Shown here: positions 1-8,599 of the stretch, piece after piece | Layout: each line of letters opens with the position of its first letter | Position numbering within the stretch: the first letter of the stretch is position 1 | Origin: Rhizomicrobium electricum | GTDB taxonomy: Bacteria; Pseudomonadota; Alphaproteobacteria; Micropepsales; Micropepsaceae | Length of the DNA: 64,000 bases | Direction: 5' to 3' | Assembly: GCF_011762045.1 (NCBI RefSeq) | Contig: NZ_JAASQS010000008.1 | Span: forward strand, 124,001-188,000 | The notes under the pieces: model-generated | Database searches by the model: none | What the model was told of the DNA's origin: nothing | What the model saw: only the letters and a program-made list of their open reading frames with translations | Made by a program: the position numbers and the translations under genes

Positions 1-3000
1 GCGACCGGGTTGGTGCGGCGGTGTCGAATGCGCCGCTGACGCTGGTGGCGACCCGTCCCGACGGATTGGAAGTCGGGCGCGTCACCATTGCGGGCGCGAA
101 TCTGCAAGCCGGCGCCGCGTCGTGGAAGCTGCCGCTGTCGTCGAGCGCGCCGCACGGGCGCTGGCAGATTGCCGCGTATGTCGACACCTCGAAGGATGCC
201 GCGCCGATCGGGCGGGTGCAGTTCGATGTGCAGGATTTCATCCCGCAGAAACTGAAAGTCGTGCTCACGGCGGAAACCAAATCGGTGAAGCCGGGCGGCG
301 AGATCAAGGTGAAGGCGGAAAGCCGCTTCCTTTATGGGGCGCCTGCGAGCGGGCTGACCGGCGAAGCCGAAGCGCGCATCAGCGTCGATCCGACGCCGTT
401 CGAAGGCTATCACGGCTGGCAGTTCGGCCGTATGGACGACAAGTTCTCCGATGTCGATGTCCAGCTCACCGTGCCGCCGACCGATACCGCGGGCGTGACC
501 ACTGCGACCGGCACCGTCAACCAGCTTGCCGACACGACGCTGCCGCTGCGCGCCCGCATCCGCGTCGCCATTCATGAGCCCGGCGGACGCACCACGGCGA
601 AAACGACCGAAATTCCGGTGCGCAATCACGAGGTGCTGATCGGCATCCGTCCCGACTTCCAGAACGGCAGCGTCGCCGAAGGCCAGCGGGCAAATTTCCA
701 GATCGTCGCGCTCAATGCCGACGGCCAGCGCATCGATGTGTCCGGCGTGACCTATTCGTGGGTGCGCGAAGACACCTCGTATCAATGGTATCAGGACGAA
801 GGGAACTGGAAATACAAGTCGGTCACGCGCGACCGCCTCGTCACGTCGGGCACGATCAAGATCGGTGCCGGGGCGCCGCTCAAGATGGGCCAAGCGATGG
901 CGTGGGGCACCTATCGCCTGACGCTGACCGATCCCAAATCCGGCGCGGCGGCGTCCTACCGCTATTATTCCGGCTGGGCGGCTTCGAGTGCGGGCGACCG
1001 TCCCGACCGCATGCCGGTCGCAGCCGACAAGCCGACCTATAAGGTGGGCGAGACCGCGCACGTCCGCATCAAGCCGACCGCCAACGGCAAGGCGCTGGTG
1101 GTGGTGGCTTCGGACAAAGTGTTCCTGTCGAAGACCGTGGATGCTCCGGCGAGCGGGGCAACCATCGACATTCCGGTGTCGGCCGATTGGGGCGCGGGCG
1201 CTTATGTGCTCGTCACCGATTACCGCCCGCTGAACGATGCGCGCGGGCACGAGCCGGTGCGCTCGGTGGGATTGGTGTGGCTGGCGCTCGACAACGCGCC
1301 GCGCACGCTGACGACCTGGATCGCCGGGCCGAAACAAATCCTGCCGCGGCAGAAGCTGGTGCTGCCGGTGTGGGTGAAAGGACTGGCGCGCGGCGAAGAG
1401 GCCTATCTGACGCTGGCGGCGGTGGACGAGGGCATTCTTCAGCTCACGGACTACAAGTCGCCCGATCCCAATTCCTATTATTTCGGCAAGCGCCGTCTCG
1501 GGGTCGAGATGCGCGACGATTACGGCCGGTTGATCAAACCGGAACGCGGCCTCGTCGGGCCGATGCGCGAAGGCGGCGACATGTTCGGCGGCCGGGCGCT
1601 GGCGGTGGTGCCGGTGAAAACCGTGTCGCTTTATTCCGGTCTGGTGAAAGTCGGCGCCAACGGCCTCGCCAACATTCCGGTCGAGGTTCCGGACTTCAAC
1701 GGCGAGCTTCGCCTGATGGCGGTGGCGGTGTCGGCGGGCAAGATCGGTCATGCCGACCGGCCGCTGACGGTGCGCGATCCGGTGGTGGCGGACGTCGTGC
1801 TGCCGCGCTTCCTGGCGCCGGGAGACAAGGCGCAGGTCGCGCTCAATCTCGACAATGTCGACGGCAAGTCCGGCGACTATACCGCCGAGGTTTCGTCTTC
1901 CGGTCCGGTCGGCGTCGGCAACGGCCGGGTGGTGATCAAGCAGGCGCTGGCGAAGGGCAAGCGCGTGCTGGTGCCGGTGGACGTGTTCGGCAAGGGCCTG
2001 GGCGTCGGCAGCGTCACACTCAAGCTGACCGGCCCCGGCGGCTTTGCCGTCAGTCATTCCTACGGCATCGAAGTCCGCGCCCATCAACTCGAAATCGCCA
2101 GCGAAGACGTGCAGCGGTTGCCCGCGGGCAAGAGCTGGGTCGCCAACAAGGGTCTGATCGCGGGTGTTGTGCCGGGCACGCAATCGGTGGCGCTGACGGT
2201 GTCGGCGGCGCACGGCTTTGCCAACGTGCCGGGCCTTCTGAAGTGGCTCGACAAATATCCCTACGGCTGCATCGAACAGACCACGTCGCGCGCCATGCCG
2301 TTGCTGGTGTTCAACGACATGGCCGATCTGGCGGGACTGCCGAAGGATCAGGCGTTGCGGGCGCGCGAGCAGAAGGCGGTCGATGCCGTGCTCGACATGC
2401 AGAACCCCAGCGGCAATTTCGGCATGTGGGGACCGGGTTCCGACGCCGATCCGTGGATCAGCGCCTATGCGCTCGATTTCCTGATGCAGGCCAAGGACAA
2501 AGGCTACATCGTGCCCAACGATGCGCTGCGCCGCGGCCTCGCATGGCTGAAGCGCACCGCGTCGTCCACCAGTCACGACGATGCCACCCGCGCGTATGCC
2601 TTCTATCTGTTGGCGCGGGCGGGGCAGGTGAACGTGTCGGATCTGCGCTATTTCTCCGACACCCGCGGCAACGAGTGGAACACCGTGATCGCAGCGGCCC
2701 TGACCGGCGCGGCGGCGGCGGAAGTCGGCGACCGTTCGCGGACGGCGTTCGCCTTCAACAAGGCGCGCGACATCGCCTTCAAGCCCAATCCGAAATATCC
2801 GGGCGGCATGTACGGCTCGTACTTGCGCGACGTATCGGCGGCGCTGGCGCTGGCGGCGGAAAGCGGCATGACGCCGATGATTCCGGCCTTCCTGTCGAAG
2901 GTCGAAAGCATCGACATGCGCCTCAATTATACGACGACCCAGGAAAAAGCCTGGATGCTGCGCGCCGCCTACGAACTGACCAAGCAGCGCACCAAGCTGA

Positions 3001-3638
3001 ACATCCTGGTGAACGGCCAACCGGCCCAGCCGCGCAACGGCGCCATCCGCTTGTCGCCGTCGTACGGTCAGCTTGAGGCGGGTCTCACCTTCCTCAACCG
3101 GGGCGATGCCGACGTCTGGCGCACCGCGTCGGTGCAAGGCCTGCCGGCGACGACATTGCCGGCGCTGGCGAACGGGCTCAGCCTCGAAAAAACGCAATGG
3201 ACGCTGTCCGGCTCGCCGGTCGATCTCGCCAATATCCATCAGAACGACCGTGTCGTGATCGTACTGACGGGGCGGCTGCCGAACAATTTCGCGCGGCAGG
3301 TGGGCGTGATCGATCTGTTGCCGGCCGGGTTCGAGATCGAGCAGGTGCTGAAAGGCGAGGAGGGCAAGCCCTATAATGTCACTGGCACGCTGACCGATCT
3401 CAGCTTAGCCGACAAGCGCGACGACCGTTTCGTCGGCGCGTTCACGCTGGGCTCGCGCTACGACTACGGCGCCAAAGGTGCCGACCTGCAGCCGGGCTTC
3501 CGCATCGCCTATGTGGTGCGGGCGGTGGCGGTCGGAACCTTCCAGTATCCGGCGGCCGTGGCGGAAGACATGTACGCGCCCGGCGTGATGGCACGTACGA
3601 CGGCGAAAACGGTGACGATCAAGCCGCAAGGCAAGTAG
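1..3638 (+). CDS. yfhM: Alpha-2-macroglobulin family protein (3' part, cut by left edge)
   Basis: Bacterial alpha-2-macroglobulin: a large periplasmic, usually lipid-anchored protein that traps attacking proteases and binds them through a thioester. The reading frame is open to the first bases, so the true start lies upstream. Counting from the first GTG (base 21), the visible 1205 residues hold beta-sandwich macroglobulin domains, then the thioester motif GCIEQ with Cys at about residue 750, followed by the alpha-helical thioester domain (about 730-1000) and a C-terminal beta-rich receptor-like domain. Family members reach about 1600-1900 residues, so several hundred are missing. pbpC follows on the same strand, the pairing known from E. 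coli yfhM-pbpC, where the two are thought to sense and repair envelope breaches. The presence of the thioester makes this the active subclass. Confidence 0.93.
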   Translation, partial: DRVGAAVSNAPLTLVATRPDGLEVGRVTIAGANLQAGAASWKLPLSSSAPHGRWQIAAYVDTSKDAAPIGRVQFDVQDFIPQKLKVVLTAETKSVKPGGEIKVKAESRFLYGAPASGLTGEAEARISVDPTPFEGYHGWQFGRMDDKFSDVDVQLTVPPTDTAGVTTATGTVNQLADTTLPLRARIRVAIHEPGGRTTAKTTEIPVRNHEVLIGIRPDFQNGSVAEGQRANFQIVALNADGQRIDVSGVTYSWVREDTSYQWYQDEGNWKYKSVTRDRLVTSGTIKIGAGAPLKMGQAMAWGTYRLTLTDPKSGAAASYRYYSGWAASSAGDRPDRMPVAADKPTYKVGETAHVRIKPTANGKALVVVASDKVFLSKTVDAPASGATIDIPVSADWGAGAYVLVTDYRPLNDARGHEPVRSVGLVWLALDNAPRTLTTWIAGPKQILPRQKLVLPVWVKGLARGEEAYLTLAAVDEGILQLTDYKSPDPNSYYFGKRRLGVEMRDDYGRLIKPERGLVGPMREGGDMFGGRALAVVPVKTVSLYSGLVKVGANGLANIPVEVPDFNGELRLMAVAVSAGKIGHADRPLTVRDPVVADVVLPRFLAPGDKAQVALNLDNVDGKSGDYTAEVSSSGPVGVGNGRVVIKQALAKGKRVLVPVDVFGKGLGVGSVTLKLTGPGGFAVSHSYGIEVRAHQLEIASEDVQRLPAGKSWVANKGLIAGVVPGTQSVALTVSAAHGFANVPGLLKWLDKYPYGCIEQTTSRAMPLLVFNDMADLAGLPKDQALRAREQKAVDAVLDMQNPSGNFGMWGPGSDADPWISAYALDFLMQAKDKGYIVPNDALRRGLAWLKRTASSTSHDDATRAYAFYLLARAGQVNVSDLRYFSDTRGNEWNTVIAAALTGAAAAEVGDRSRTAFAFNKARDIAFKPNPKYPGGMYGSYLRDVSAALALAAESGMTPMIPAFLSKVESIDMRLNYTTTQEKAWMLRAAYELTKQRTKLNILVNGQPAQPRNGAIRLSPSYGQLEAGLTFLNRGDADVWRTASVQGLPATTLPALANGLSLEKTQWTLSGSPVDLANIHQNDRVVIVLTGRLPNNFARQVGVIDLLPAGFEIEQVLKGEEGKPYNVTGTLTDLSLADKRDDRFVGAFTLGSRYDYGAKGADLQPGFRIAYVVRAVAVGTFQYPAAVAEDMYAPGVMARTTAKTVTIKPQGK

Positions 3639-3702
3639 CGCTTCCCGAAACGTGTGAAGCGGTTTTCGGATGGGACGCGCGACGGAAGAGCAAGGAGAGA
3701 CC

Positions 3703-3897
3703 ATGGCCAAGAGAGAGTTCGGCGGTCCGCGGTTCTTCGCGCTTGGCGCCGTGTGGTGGTTCGTCGTCGCCGGTAGTGTGAGCGTGCTGCACCGCATCTT
3801 TCCGGACTTCGTCGAAACGCCGCTGGTGGTGGTGATCGCCGTGGCGCTGGCGCTGATCGGCACCTTCGCGATCGTCTATTTCGCAAAGCCGAAGTAG
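3703..3897 (+). CDS. Small two-helix membrane protein
   Basis: Encodes 64 residues starting MAKREFGGPRFF. Two hydrophobic stretches (about residues 12-28 and 40-59) predict two membrane helices, with a short basic C-terminus (FAKPK). The ATG at 3703 is chosen because AAGGAGA lies 5-11 bases before it; an in-frame ATG at 3670 has no such site. It sits 64 bases after the macroglobulin gene on the same strand and may be co-transcribed with it. I do not recognise a family. Being placed between macroglobulin and pbpC suggests an envelope role, but that is only context. Confidence 0.6.
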   Translation: MAKREFGGPRFFALGAVWWFVVAGSVSVLHRIFPDFVETPLVVVIAVALALIGTFAIVYFAKPK

Positions 3898-3911
3898 GGG
3901 CGTGTTGTGAC

Positions 3912-4130
3912 GCGGATGTTTTTCTGCCCCACGCGGGCGCACGGTTCTTTCTTTCCGCACGTGGACCGCGGGGGGAAGTCCGTGCGGAGCGCGGGAAGGG
4001 GGGATTAATTTTGCACGAATTCACCCCCCTTCGTCATCCGTCGCTTGTAGCGCCGGCTGACACTTCCCCCCACGGTCCACGTGCCAACGCGAAAATTTTA
4101 GCGCCCGTGGAGGGCAGAAAAGAACTCCGC
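3912..4130. repeat. Large imperfect inverted repeat between the A2M and pbpC genes
   Basis: The 368-base gap between the small membrane protein and pbpC carries a long palindrome. Bases 3957-3979 and 4062-4084 are reverse complements at 22 of 23 positions. The match continues outward with indels (about 3912-3956 against 4085-4130, sharing TTTTCTGCCC and CGGGCGC blocks), and a second 9-base pair lies inside (3995-4003 against 4024-4032). The whole could fold on either strand into one long cruciform or RNA hairpin. It has no transposase and no obvious target duplication. It may be a decayed miniature element or a palindromic intergenic repeat. Confidence 0.7.
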
Positions 4131-4189
4131 GGCTCCGCGTCTCCGTGTGAAAAGCACTGGAGCAAGTTCTTCGAAATCGTGCCGTTGTC

Positions 4190-4255
4190 GTTACCTGGGT
4201 CCCCTTCCCCTCGCTGCGCTGCGCTGGCTCAGCCGGGGATGACAGCGGAGGTGTG
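4190..4255. repeat. REP-like intergenic sequence before pbpC
   Basis: The segment CCTGGGTCCCCTTCCCCTCG followed by a CTGCG-rich middle and CCGGGGATGACA resembles a short GC-rich extragenic repeat that occurs widely in alphaproteobacterial genomes. That resemblance is from memory; no second full copy is seen in this window. It ends about ten bases before the pbpC start codon, so pbpC's leader would include it. Confidence 0.3.
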
Positions 4256-4265
4256 GTAGGCGCGA

Positions 4266-6365
4266 ATGCAAGCGATAGCGTCATCGCGCTGGTTTGTGCG
4301 GGGATTGTTCTCCGCCCTCGGCCTCGTGTCGGCGGTGGTGGTCGCGGATCTTGCCAATCCGCCGCCGATGGATCGCATCGCCAATGTTTCGCCCGAGGTG
4401 GTGGACCGGCATGGCGTGCTGTTGCGCGCGTTTCTCACGGCGGATGGCACCTGGCGCATGCGCACGCATGTGAACGAGGTATCGCCCCGCTATCTCGCCA
4501 TGCTGAAGGCGTACGAGGACAAGCGCTTCGATCATCATGCGGGCGTCGATCCTTTGGCCATGGCGCGCGCGGCCAAGCAGTGGCTGGGCGTCGGGCATGT
4601 GGTGTCGGGCGGCTCGACCTTGACCATGCAGGTGGCGCGGCTGTTGGAGCCGACCAAGAAGCGCGGCATCGGCACCAAGCTGTTCCAGATGATCCGCGCG
4701 GTGCAATTGGAGGAGCGCTATTCCAAGGACGAAATTCTCTCCTTCTATCTGACCCTGGCGCCGTTCGGCGGCAATCTGGAAGGCGTGCGCGCGGCTTCGC
4801 TCAGTTATTTCGGCAAACCGGCGAACCAGATCGATCTTGCCCAGGCCGCGCTGCTGGTGGCGTTGCCGCAATCGCCGGTGAAGCAGCGCCCCGACCGTCA
4901 CGCCATCGCGGCGCTGAAGGGGCGCGACAAGGTGCTGGCGCGGATGGTGTCGGAAGCCGTCGTCACCGCCTCCGACGCGGCGGTGGCGAAGAAGGAAGGC
5001 GTGCCGTTCGCGCGCCAAGCCATGCCGCTGATCGCGCCGCATCTGGCGGAGCGTCTGGCGCGCACCACCAACGCCACGCACATCGTCACCACGCTCGACG
5101 CCGATGTGCAGATCGCGCTCGAACAGATGGCGGTGCAGGAAGTGCGCTATATGGGCGACGGCGCCACCACCGCCATCGTCGTGGTCGAGAACAAGACCCG
5201 CAATGTCGTCGCCTGGATCGGCGGCACCAATTACTGGGGCAAAGCGGGGCAGATCGATCTCGCCCGTGCGCCGCGTTCGCCCGGATCGGCGCTGAAGCCG
5301 TTCATCTACGGTCTCGCCTTCGACGATCTCATCCTGCACCCTTCGACCATGATGGAAGACACGCCGATGAATTTCGGCGATTACGCGCCGCGCGATTTCT
5401 CCGGCGATTTCCAGGGGCAGGTGACGGCGCGCGATGCGCTGCGCATGTCGCTCAATGTGCCGGCGGTGGCGGTGCTGGAGCGGGTGGGGCCGCTCGCCTT
5501 CACGCTGGCACTCAAGAATGCCGGCGCGAAACTCTACTTCCCCACCGCCGACACCGCGCCCAATCCGGCGTTCGCGCTCGGGGGGCTCGGCATTTCGCCC
5601 GCCGATCTCACCATGCTCTATGCCGGCATCGCCAATGGCGGCGAGGCACGGGCGTTGCGTCTGGTCGAAGGCACGCCCGATGCGCCGACGCATCGCTTGT
5701 TCGGGCCGGTGGCGGCGTATTACCTGCATCAGATCCTGATCGGCGTGTCGCTGCCGGAAGGCTGGGCGATGGGCGAAGGGCTGGCGCGCGGGCGCACCAT
5801 CGGGTTCAAGACCGGCACGTCGTACGGTTTTCGCGATGCCTGGAGCGCCGGATTTTCCAACGACTACACGGTCGGGGTCTGGGTCGGGCGGGCCGACGGT
5901 ACGCCGCGGCCGGGCAAAGTCGGGGTCGATACCGCCGCGCCGCTCCTGCTGAAGGTATTCGGGCTGCTGCCGGCCGACCGCGAACCGGCGCCGAGCCCGC
6001 CCTCGGGCGCCATCCTGGCCGAAACCACCGACGCGCTGCCCCCTTCGCTCAGGGTTTTCACCCGCACCACCGAGCAGCCGGTCGAGACCGCCGCGCCGCT
6101 GCCGCCGCCCGCCATTGCCTATCCGCCCAACGGCACCGTGATCCCGCTGCCCGGCCCGCGCGATCCCGATAAAACCATTATGCTCAAGGCCGACGGCGGC
6201 AAGGCGCCGTTGACTTGGCTGGTCAACGGCATGCTGGTCGGCAGCTTCGACCGCTTCCAGCCGGCGCTCTACCAGCCCACCGGTGAGGGCAACGCCCGCA
6301 TCACCGTGGTCGATTCCGAAGGGCGCAGCGACACTGCCACGGTGCGGTTCAAGCGGGACCGCTGA
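4266..6365 (+). CDS. pbpC: Penicillin-binding protein 1C (peptidoglycan glycosyltransferase/transpeptidase-like)
   Basis: Bifunctional class A penicillin-binding protein of the 1C group, 699 residues, anchored in the inner membrane by one N-terminal helix (about 9-28). The GT51 domain has the catalytic region YEDKRFDHH with Glu84, and GGSTLTMQ further on. The transpeptidase domain has SxxK (Ser341-Lys344 in SALK), SLN (Ser395) and KTGT (Lys515). After about residue 610 comes a small C-terminal beta domain typical of PbpC (YPPNGT then LTWLVNG). It polymerises and possibly cross-links glycan in the periplasm. The placement next to an alpha-2-macroglobulin gene matches other proteobacteria. No clear Shine-Dalgarno precedes the ATG; this start gives a normal signal anchor. 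Confidence 0.95.
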   Translation: MQAIASSRWFVRGLFSALGLVSAVVVADLANPPPMDRIANVSPEVVDRHGVLLRAFLTADGTWRMRTHVNEVSPRYLAMLKAYEDKRFDHHAGVDPLAMARAAKQWLGVGHVVSGGSTLTMQVARLLEPTKKRGIGTKLFQMIRAVQLEERYSKDEILSFYLTLAPFGGNLEGVRAASLSYFGKPANQIDLAQAALLVALPQSPVKQRPDRHAIAALKGRDKVLARMVSEAVVTASDAAVAKKEGVPFARQAMPLIAPHLAERLARTTNATHIVTTLDADVQIALEQMAVQEVRYMGDGATTAIVVVENKTRNVVAWIGGTNYWGKAGQIDLARAPRSPGSALKPFIYGLAFDDLILHPSTMMEDTPMNFGDYAPRDFSGDFQGQVTARDALRMSLNVPAVAVLERVGPLAFTLALKNAGAKLYFPTADTAPNPAFALGGLGISPADLTMLYAGIANGGEARALRLVEGTPDAPTHRLFGPVAAYYLHQILIGVSLPEGWAMGEGLARGRTIGFKTGTSYGFRDAWSAGFSNDYTVGVWVGRADGTPRPGKVGVDTAAPLLLKVFGLLPADREPAPSPPSGAILAETTDALPPSLRVFTRTTEQPVETAAPLPPPAIAYPPNGTVIPLPGPRDPDKTIMLKADGGKAPLTWLVNGMLVGSFDRFQPALYQPTGEGNARITVVDSEGRSDTATVRFKRDR

Positions 6366-6399
6366 CACGGTTTTGGACAGTTCGCCGCAGGTCTCCATG

Positions 6400-6411
6400 G
6401 AAAGCGCTTTC
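6400..6411. promoter_or_regulatory. LacI/GalR-type operator, perfect 12-base palindrome
   Basis: GAAAGCGCTTTC is a perfect palindrome centred on CG, the classic form of LacI/GalR family operators. It lies 92 bases before the first GH5 start codon and just after the pbpC stop. The regulator gene is not in this window. Confidence 0.55.
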
Positions 6412-6446
6412 GCCCGTCATCTTCCCTGGATCGTGACTTGTTGACC

Positions 6447-6458
6447 GTAAGCGCTGTC
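6447..6458. promoter_or_regulatory. Second, degenerate LacI-type site overlapping a putative -35
   Basis: GTAAGCGCTGTC repeats the AAGCGCT core of the site 47 bases upstream. It lies beside TTGACC (6441-6446), a possible -35 element for the GH5 genes, so a bound repressor would block the promoter. The 47-base spacing is between four and five helical turns. Confidence 0.4.
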
Positions 6459-6503
6459 ATTAGGCTTCCCGGAAAACATAACCAATCAGAAATGGGGAGG
6501 AAG

Positions 6504-7532
6504 ATGAGGAAATTTCTAGCGGCTGCCGTGGCCGTGGCCGGTTTGGCCGCAACGGCGTTGGCGGCACCGCCGACGTTTCAGGAACCCTTCACGCCGATCG
6601 ATGCGGCGGCGCAGAACGCCGCAATGGGCGGCGGCGTCAATGTCCTCGGCTACGATCCGGGCTGGGGCGATCCCGCCCTGTTCCGCTTCAAGCCCGAGTA
6701 TTTCAAGGTCATCCACGACGGCGGCTTCAAGCATGTCCGCATCGTGCTGCAGGCCTTCCAGTACCAGGACGCCGACGGCAATCTGCCGACGCGCTGGCTG
6801 AACCAGCTCGACACCTTCGTGAAGGCGGCGCTCGATGCCGGCCTGACCGTCATTCTCGACGAGCACGATTTCGAATTCTGCGCCAAGGATGCCGTCACCT
6901 GCGGCACCAAGCTGAACAAGTTCTGGCAGCAGATCGCGCCCCGTTACAAGGACGCCCCCAACCGAGTCATCTTCGAAGTCCTCAACGAGCCGCATGGCGT
7001 GTTGACGCCCGAGCTGTGGAACAAGCAGCTTGTCGAGACCGTGGCCATCATCCGCGCCACCAACCCGACCCGCAATCTGATCATCGGACCCGGCAACTGG
7101 AACGGCCTCGACAGCCTGCCGCTGTTGCAACTGCCGGAAAACGACCGCCACATCATCGCGACCTTCCACTATTATCTGCCGATGGAATTCACCCATCAGG
7201 GGGCGCCGTGGGCCGATCCCAAGATCACCGCGCTGTCCGGCATCACCTGGGGCACGCCGGCGGAATACAAATTCCTCGCCGACAAATTCGATCAGGCGAA
7301 GGCCTGGTCGGTGGCGCATGACCGCCCGCTCTATCTCGGCGAATTCGGCCCCTACGATCAGGCGCCCGCCGCCGATCGCATCAAGTGGACCAAGGCGGTG
7401 CGTGAAACGGCCGAAGCGCGCGGCTTCTCGTGGGCGTGGTGGCAGTGGGACGGCAATTTCATCCTGTGGGACTATGCCAAGCCCGGCTTTGTCGAGCCGA
7501 TCCACAACGCGCTCATTCCGCCCAAGAACTGA
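6504..7532 (+). CDS. Secreted GH5 family glycoside hydrolase (copy 1)
   Basis: Family 5 (cellulase-type) glycoside hydrolase, 342 residues, with a signal peptide ending near residue 20 (AATALAAPP). It folds as a TIM barrel with a retaining mechanism: the acid/base Glu162 is in LNEPHG and the nucleophile Glu280 is in LGEFGPY. The HYY and THQGAPW segments between them line the cleft. The start at 6504 is chosen for the GGGAGGAAG ribosome site right before it and because it gives a clean signal peptide; a start at 6438 does not. It is the first of three paralogues in one apparent operon. The substrate is probably a plant or microbial beta-glucan or mannan; the subfamily cannot be fixed by eye. 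Confidence 0.92.
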   Translation: MRKFLAAAVAVAGLAATALAAPPTFQEPFTPIDAAAQNAAMGGGVNVLGYDPGWGDPALFRFKPEYFKVIHDGGFKHVRIVLQAFQYQDADGNLPTRWLNQLDTFVKAALDAGLTVILDEHDFEFCAKDAVTCGTKLNKFWQQIAPRYKDAPNRVIFEVLNEPHGVLTPELWNKQLVETVAIIRATNPTRNLIIGPGNWNGLDSLPLLQLPENDRHIIATFHYYLPMEFTHQGAPWADPKITALSGITWGTPAEYKFLADKFDQAKAWSVAHDRPLYLGEFGPYDQAPAADRIKWTKAVRETAEARGFSWAWWQWDGNFILWDYAKPGFVEPIHNALIPPKN

Positions 7533-7544
7533 CAGGAGGTCGCC

Positions 7545-8585
7545 ATGACCCTATCGCGGATTTTCGCCGCTGCCGTGCTCCTTTTGGCGAGCACGGCCGG
7601 TACTGCTGCTCCGAAGGCGGACAAGGCCGCGGCGTTCGCGCCGATCGATCCGTTCGCGCAAGTCGCCGAAATGAAGCGCGGGGTCAATGTCCTCGGATAC
7701 GACCCGGTGTGGAGCGACCCCCAAAAGGGCCGCTTCACGCCGGCCATGTTCAAGAAAATCCATGACGCGGGATTTTCGAACGTGCGCGTCGTGCTGCAGG
7801 TGTTCGATCACCTCGACGCGGCGAACAAGCTCGATCCCAAATGGCTGAAGACGCTCGACACCATGGTGGACGCGGCGCTGAAGGAAGGCCTTACCGTGGT
7901 TCTCGACGACCACGATTTCCTCAAGTGCTCCGAGTCCGCCGAGGTGTGCCGCACCAAGATGACCGCGATCTGGTCGCAACTGGCGCCGCATTTCAAGGAC
8001 GCGCCCAACAAGCTCGTGTTCGAATTGCTCAACGAACCCAACGGCGCCATCACGCCGGAGGTCTGGATCGGCCTGTCGCGCGAACTCCTGAGCGTGGTGC
8101 GCCAGACCAATCCGACGCGCAACGTGCTGATCGGCGGACCGTTCTGGAACAATCTCGAAGGCCTGCCCTGGCTGAAGCTGCCGGAAGACGACCGTCACAT
8201 CATTGCGGTGGTGCACTATTATCTGCCGCGGCCGTTCACCCATCAGGGCGCGCCGTGGGAGCCGGTCAACGCCCAAACCGGCGTGTCGTGGGGCAGCAGA
8301 TCCGAATATCAGGTGATGGAAGAAGAGCTCTACATCGCCAAGACCTGGGGTGACGCCAACAAGCGGCCGATCTATCTCGGCGAGTTCGGCGCCTACGACA
8401 AGGCTCCGATGGAATCGCGCGCCAAATGGACCGCGGCGGTCGCCCGCTTTGCCGAGAAGTACGGCTTCGCCTGGGCGTATTGGCAGCTCGACGGCGATTT
8501 CATTCTCTACGACTTCAAGACCAACAGCTGGGTCGAGCCGCTGCTCAACGCTCTCGTTCCGCCTGCCGACAAGACCAAACAATAA
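7545..8585 (+). CDS. Secreted GH5 family glycoside hydrolase (copy 2)
   Basis: 346-residue paralogue of the preceding gene, with a signal peptide (LLASTAGTAAP, cleavage near 20). Catalytic residues are Glu164 (LNEPNG) and Glu280 (LGEFGAY). It shares the RGVNVLGYDP block near the mature N-terminus and FTHQGAPW with copy 1. It starts 12 bases after the copy 1 stop, with CAGGAGG as ribosome site, so the two are surely co-transcribed. All catalytic positions are kept, so this is not a decaying duplicate. Copies differ across loop regions, which suggests different chain-length or linkage preferences (inference). Confidence 0.92.
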   Translation: MTLSRIFAAAVLLLASTAGTAAPKADKAAAFAPIDPFAQVAEMKRGVNVLGYDPVWSDPQKGRFTPAMFKKIHDAGFSNVRVVLQVFDHLDAANKLDPKWLKTLDTMVDAALKEGLTVVLDDHDFLKCSESAEVCRTKMTAIWSQLAPHFKDAPNKLVFELLNEPNGAITPEVWIGLSRELLSVVRQTNPTRNVLIGGPFWNNLEGLPWLKLPEDDRHIIAVVHYYLPRPFTHQGAPWEPVNAQTGVSWGSRSEYQVMEEELYIAKTWGDANKRPIYLGEFGAYDKAPMESRAKWTAAVARFAEKYGFAWAYWQLDGDFILYDFKTNSWVEPLLNALVPPADKTKQ

Positions 8586-8599
8586 CTGGAGGACGCCCC

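Noticed and set aside
4281..6398. 705-residue open frame antisense to pbpC
   Set aside because: Arg/Gly/His-rich composition typical of GC-rich antisense frames; the plus-strand frame encodes a complete PBP1C with all catalytic motifs.
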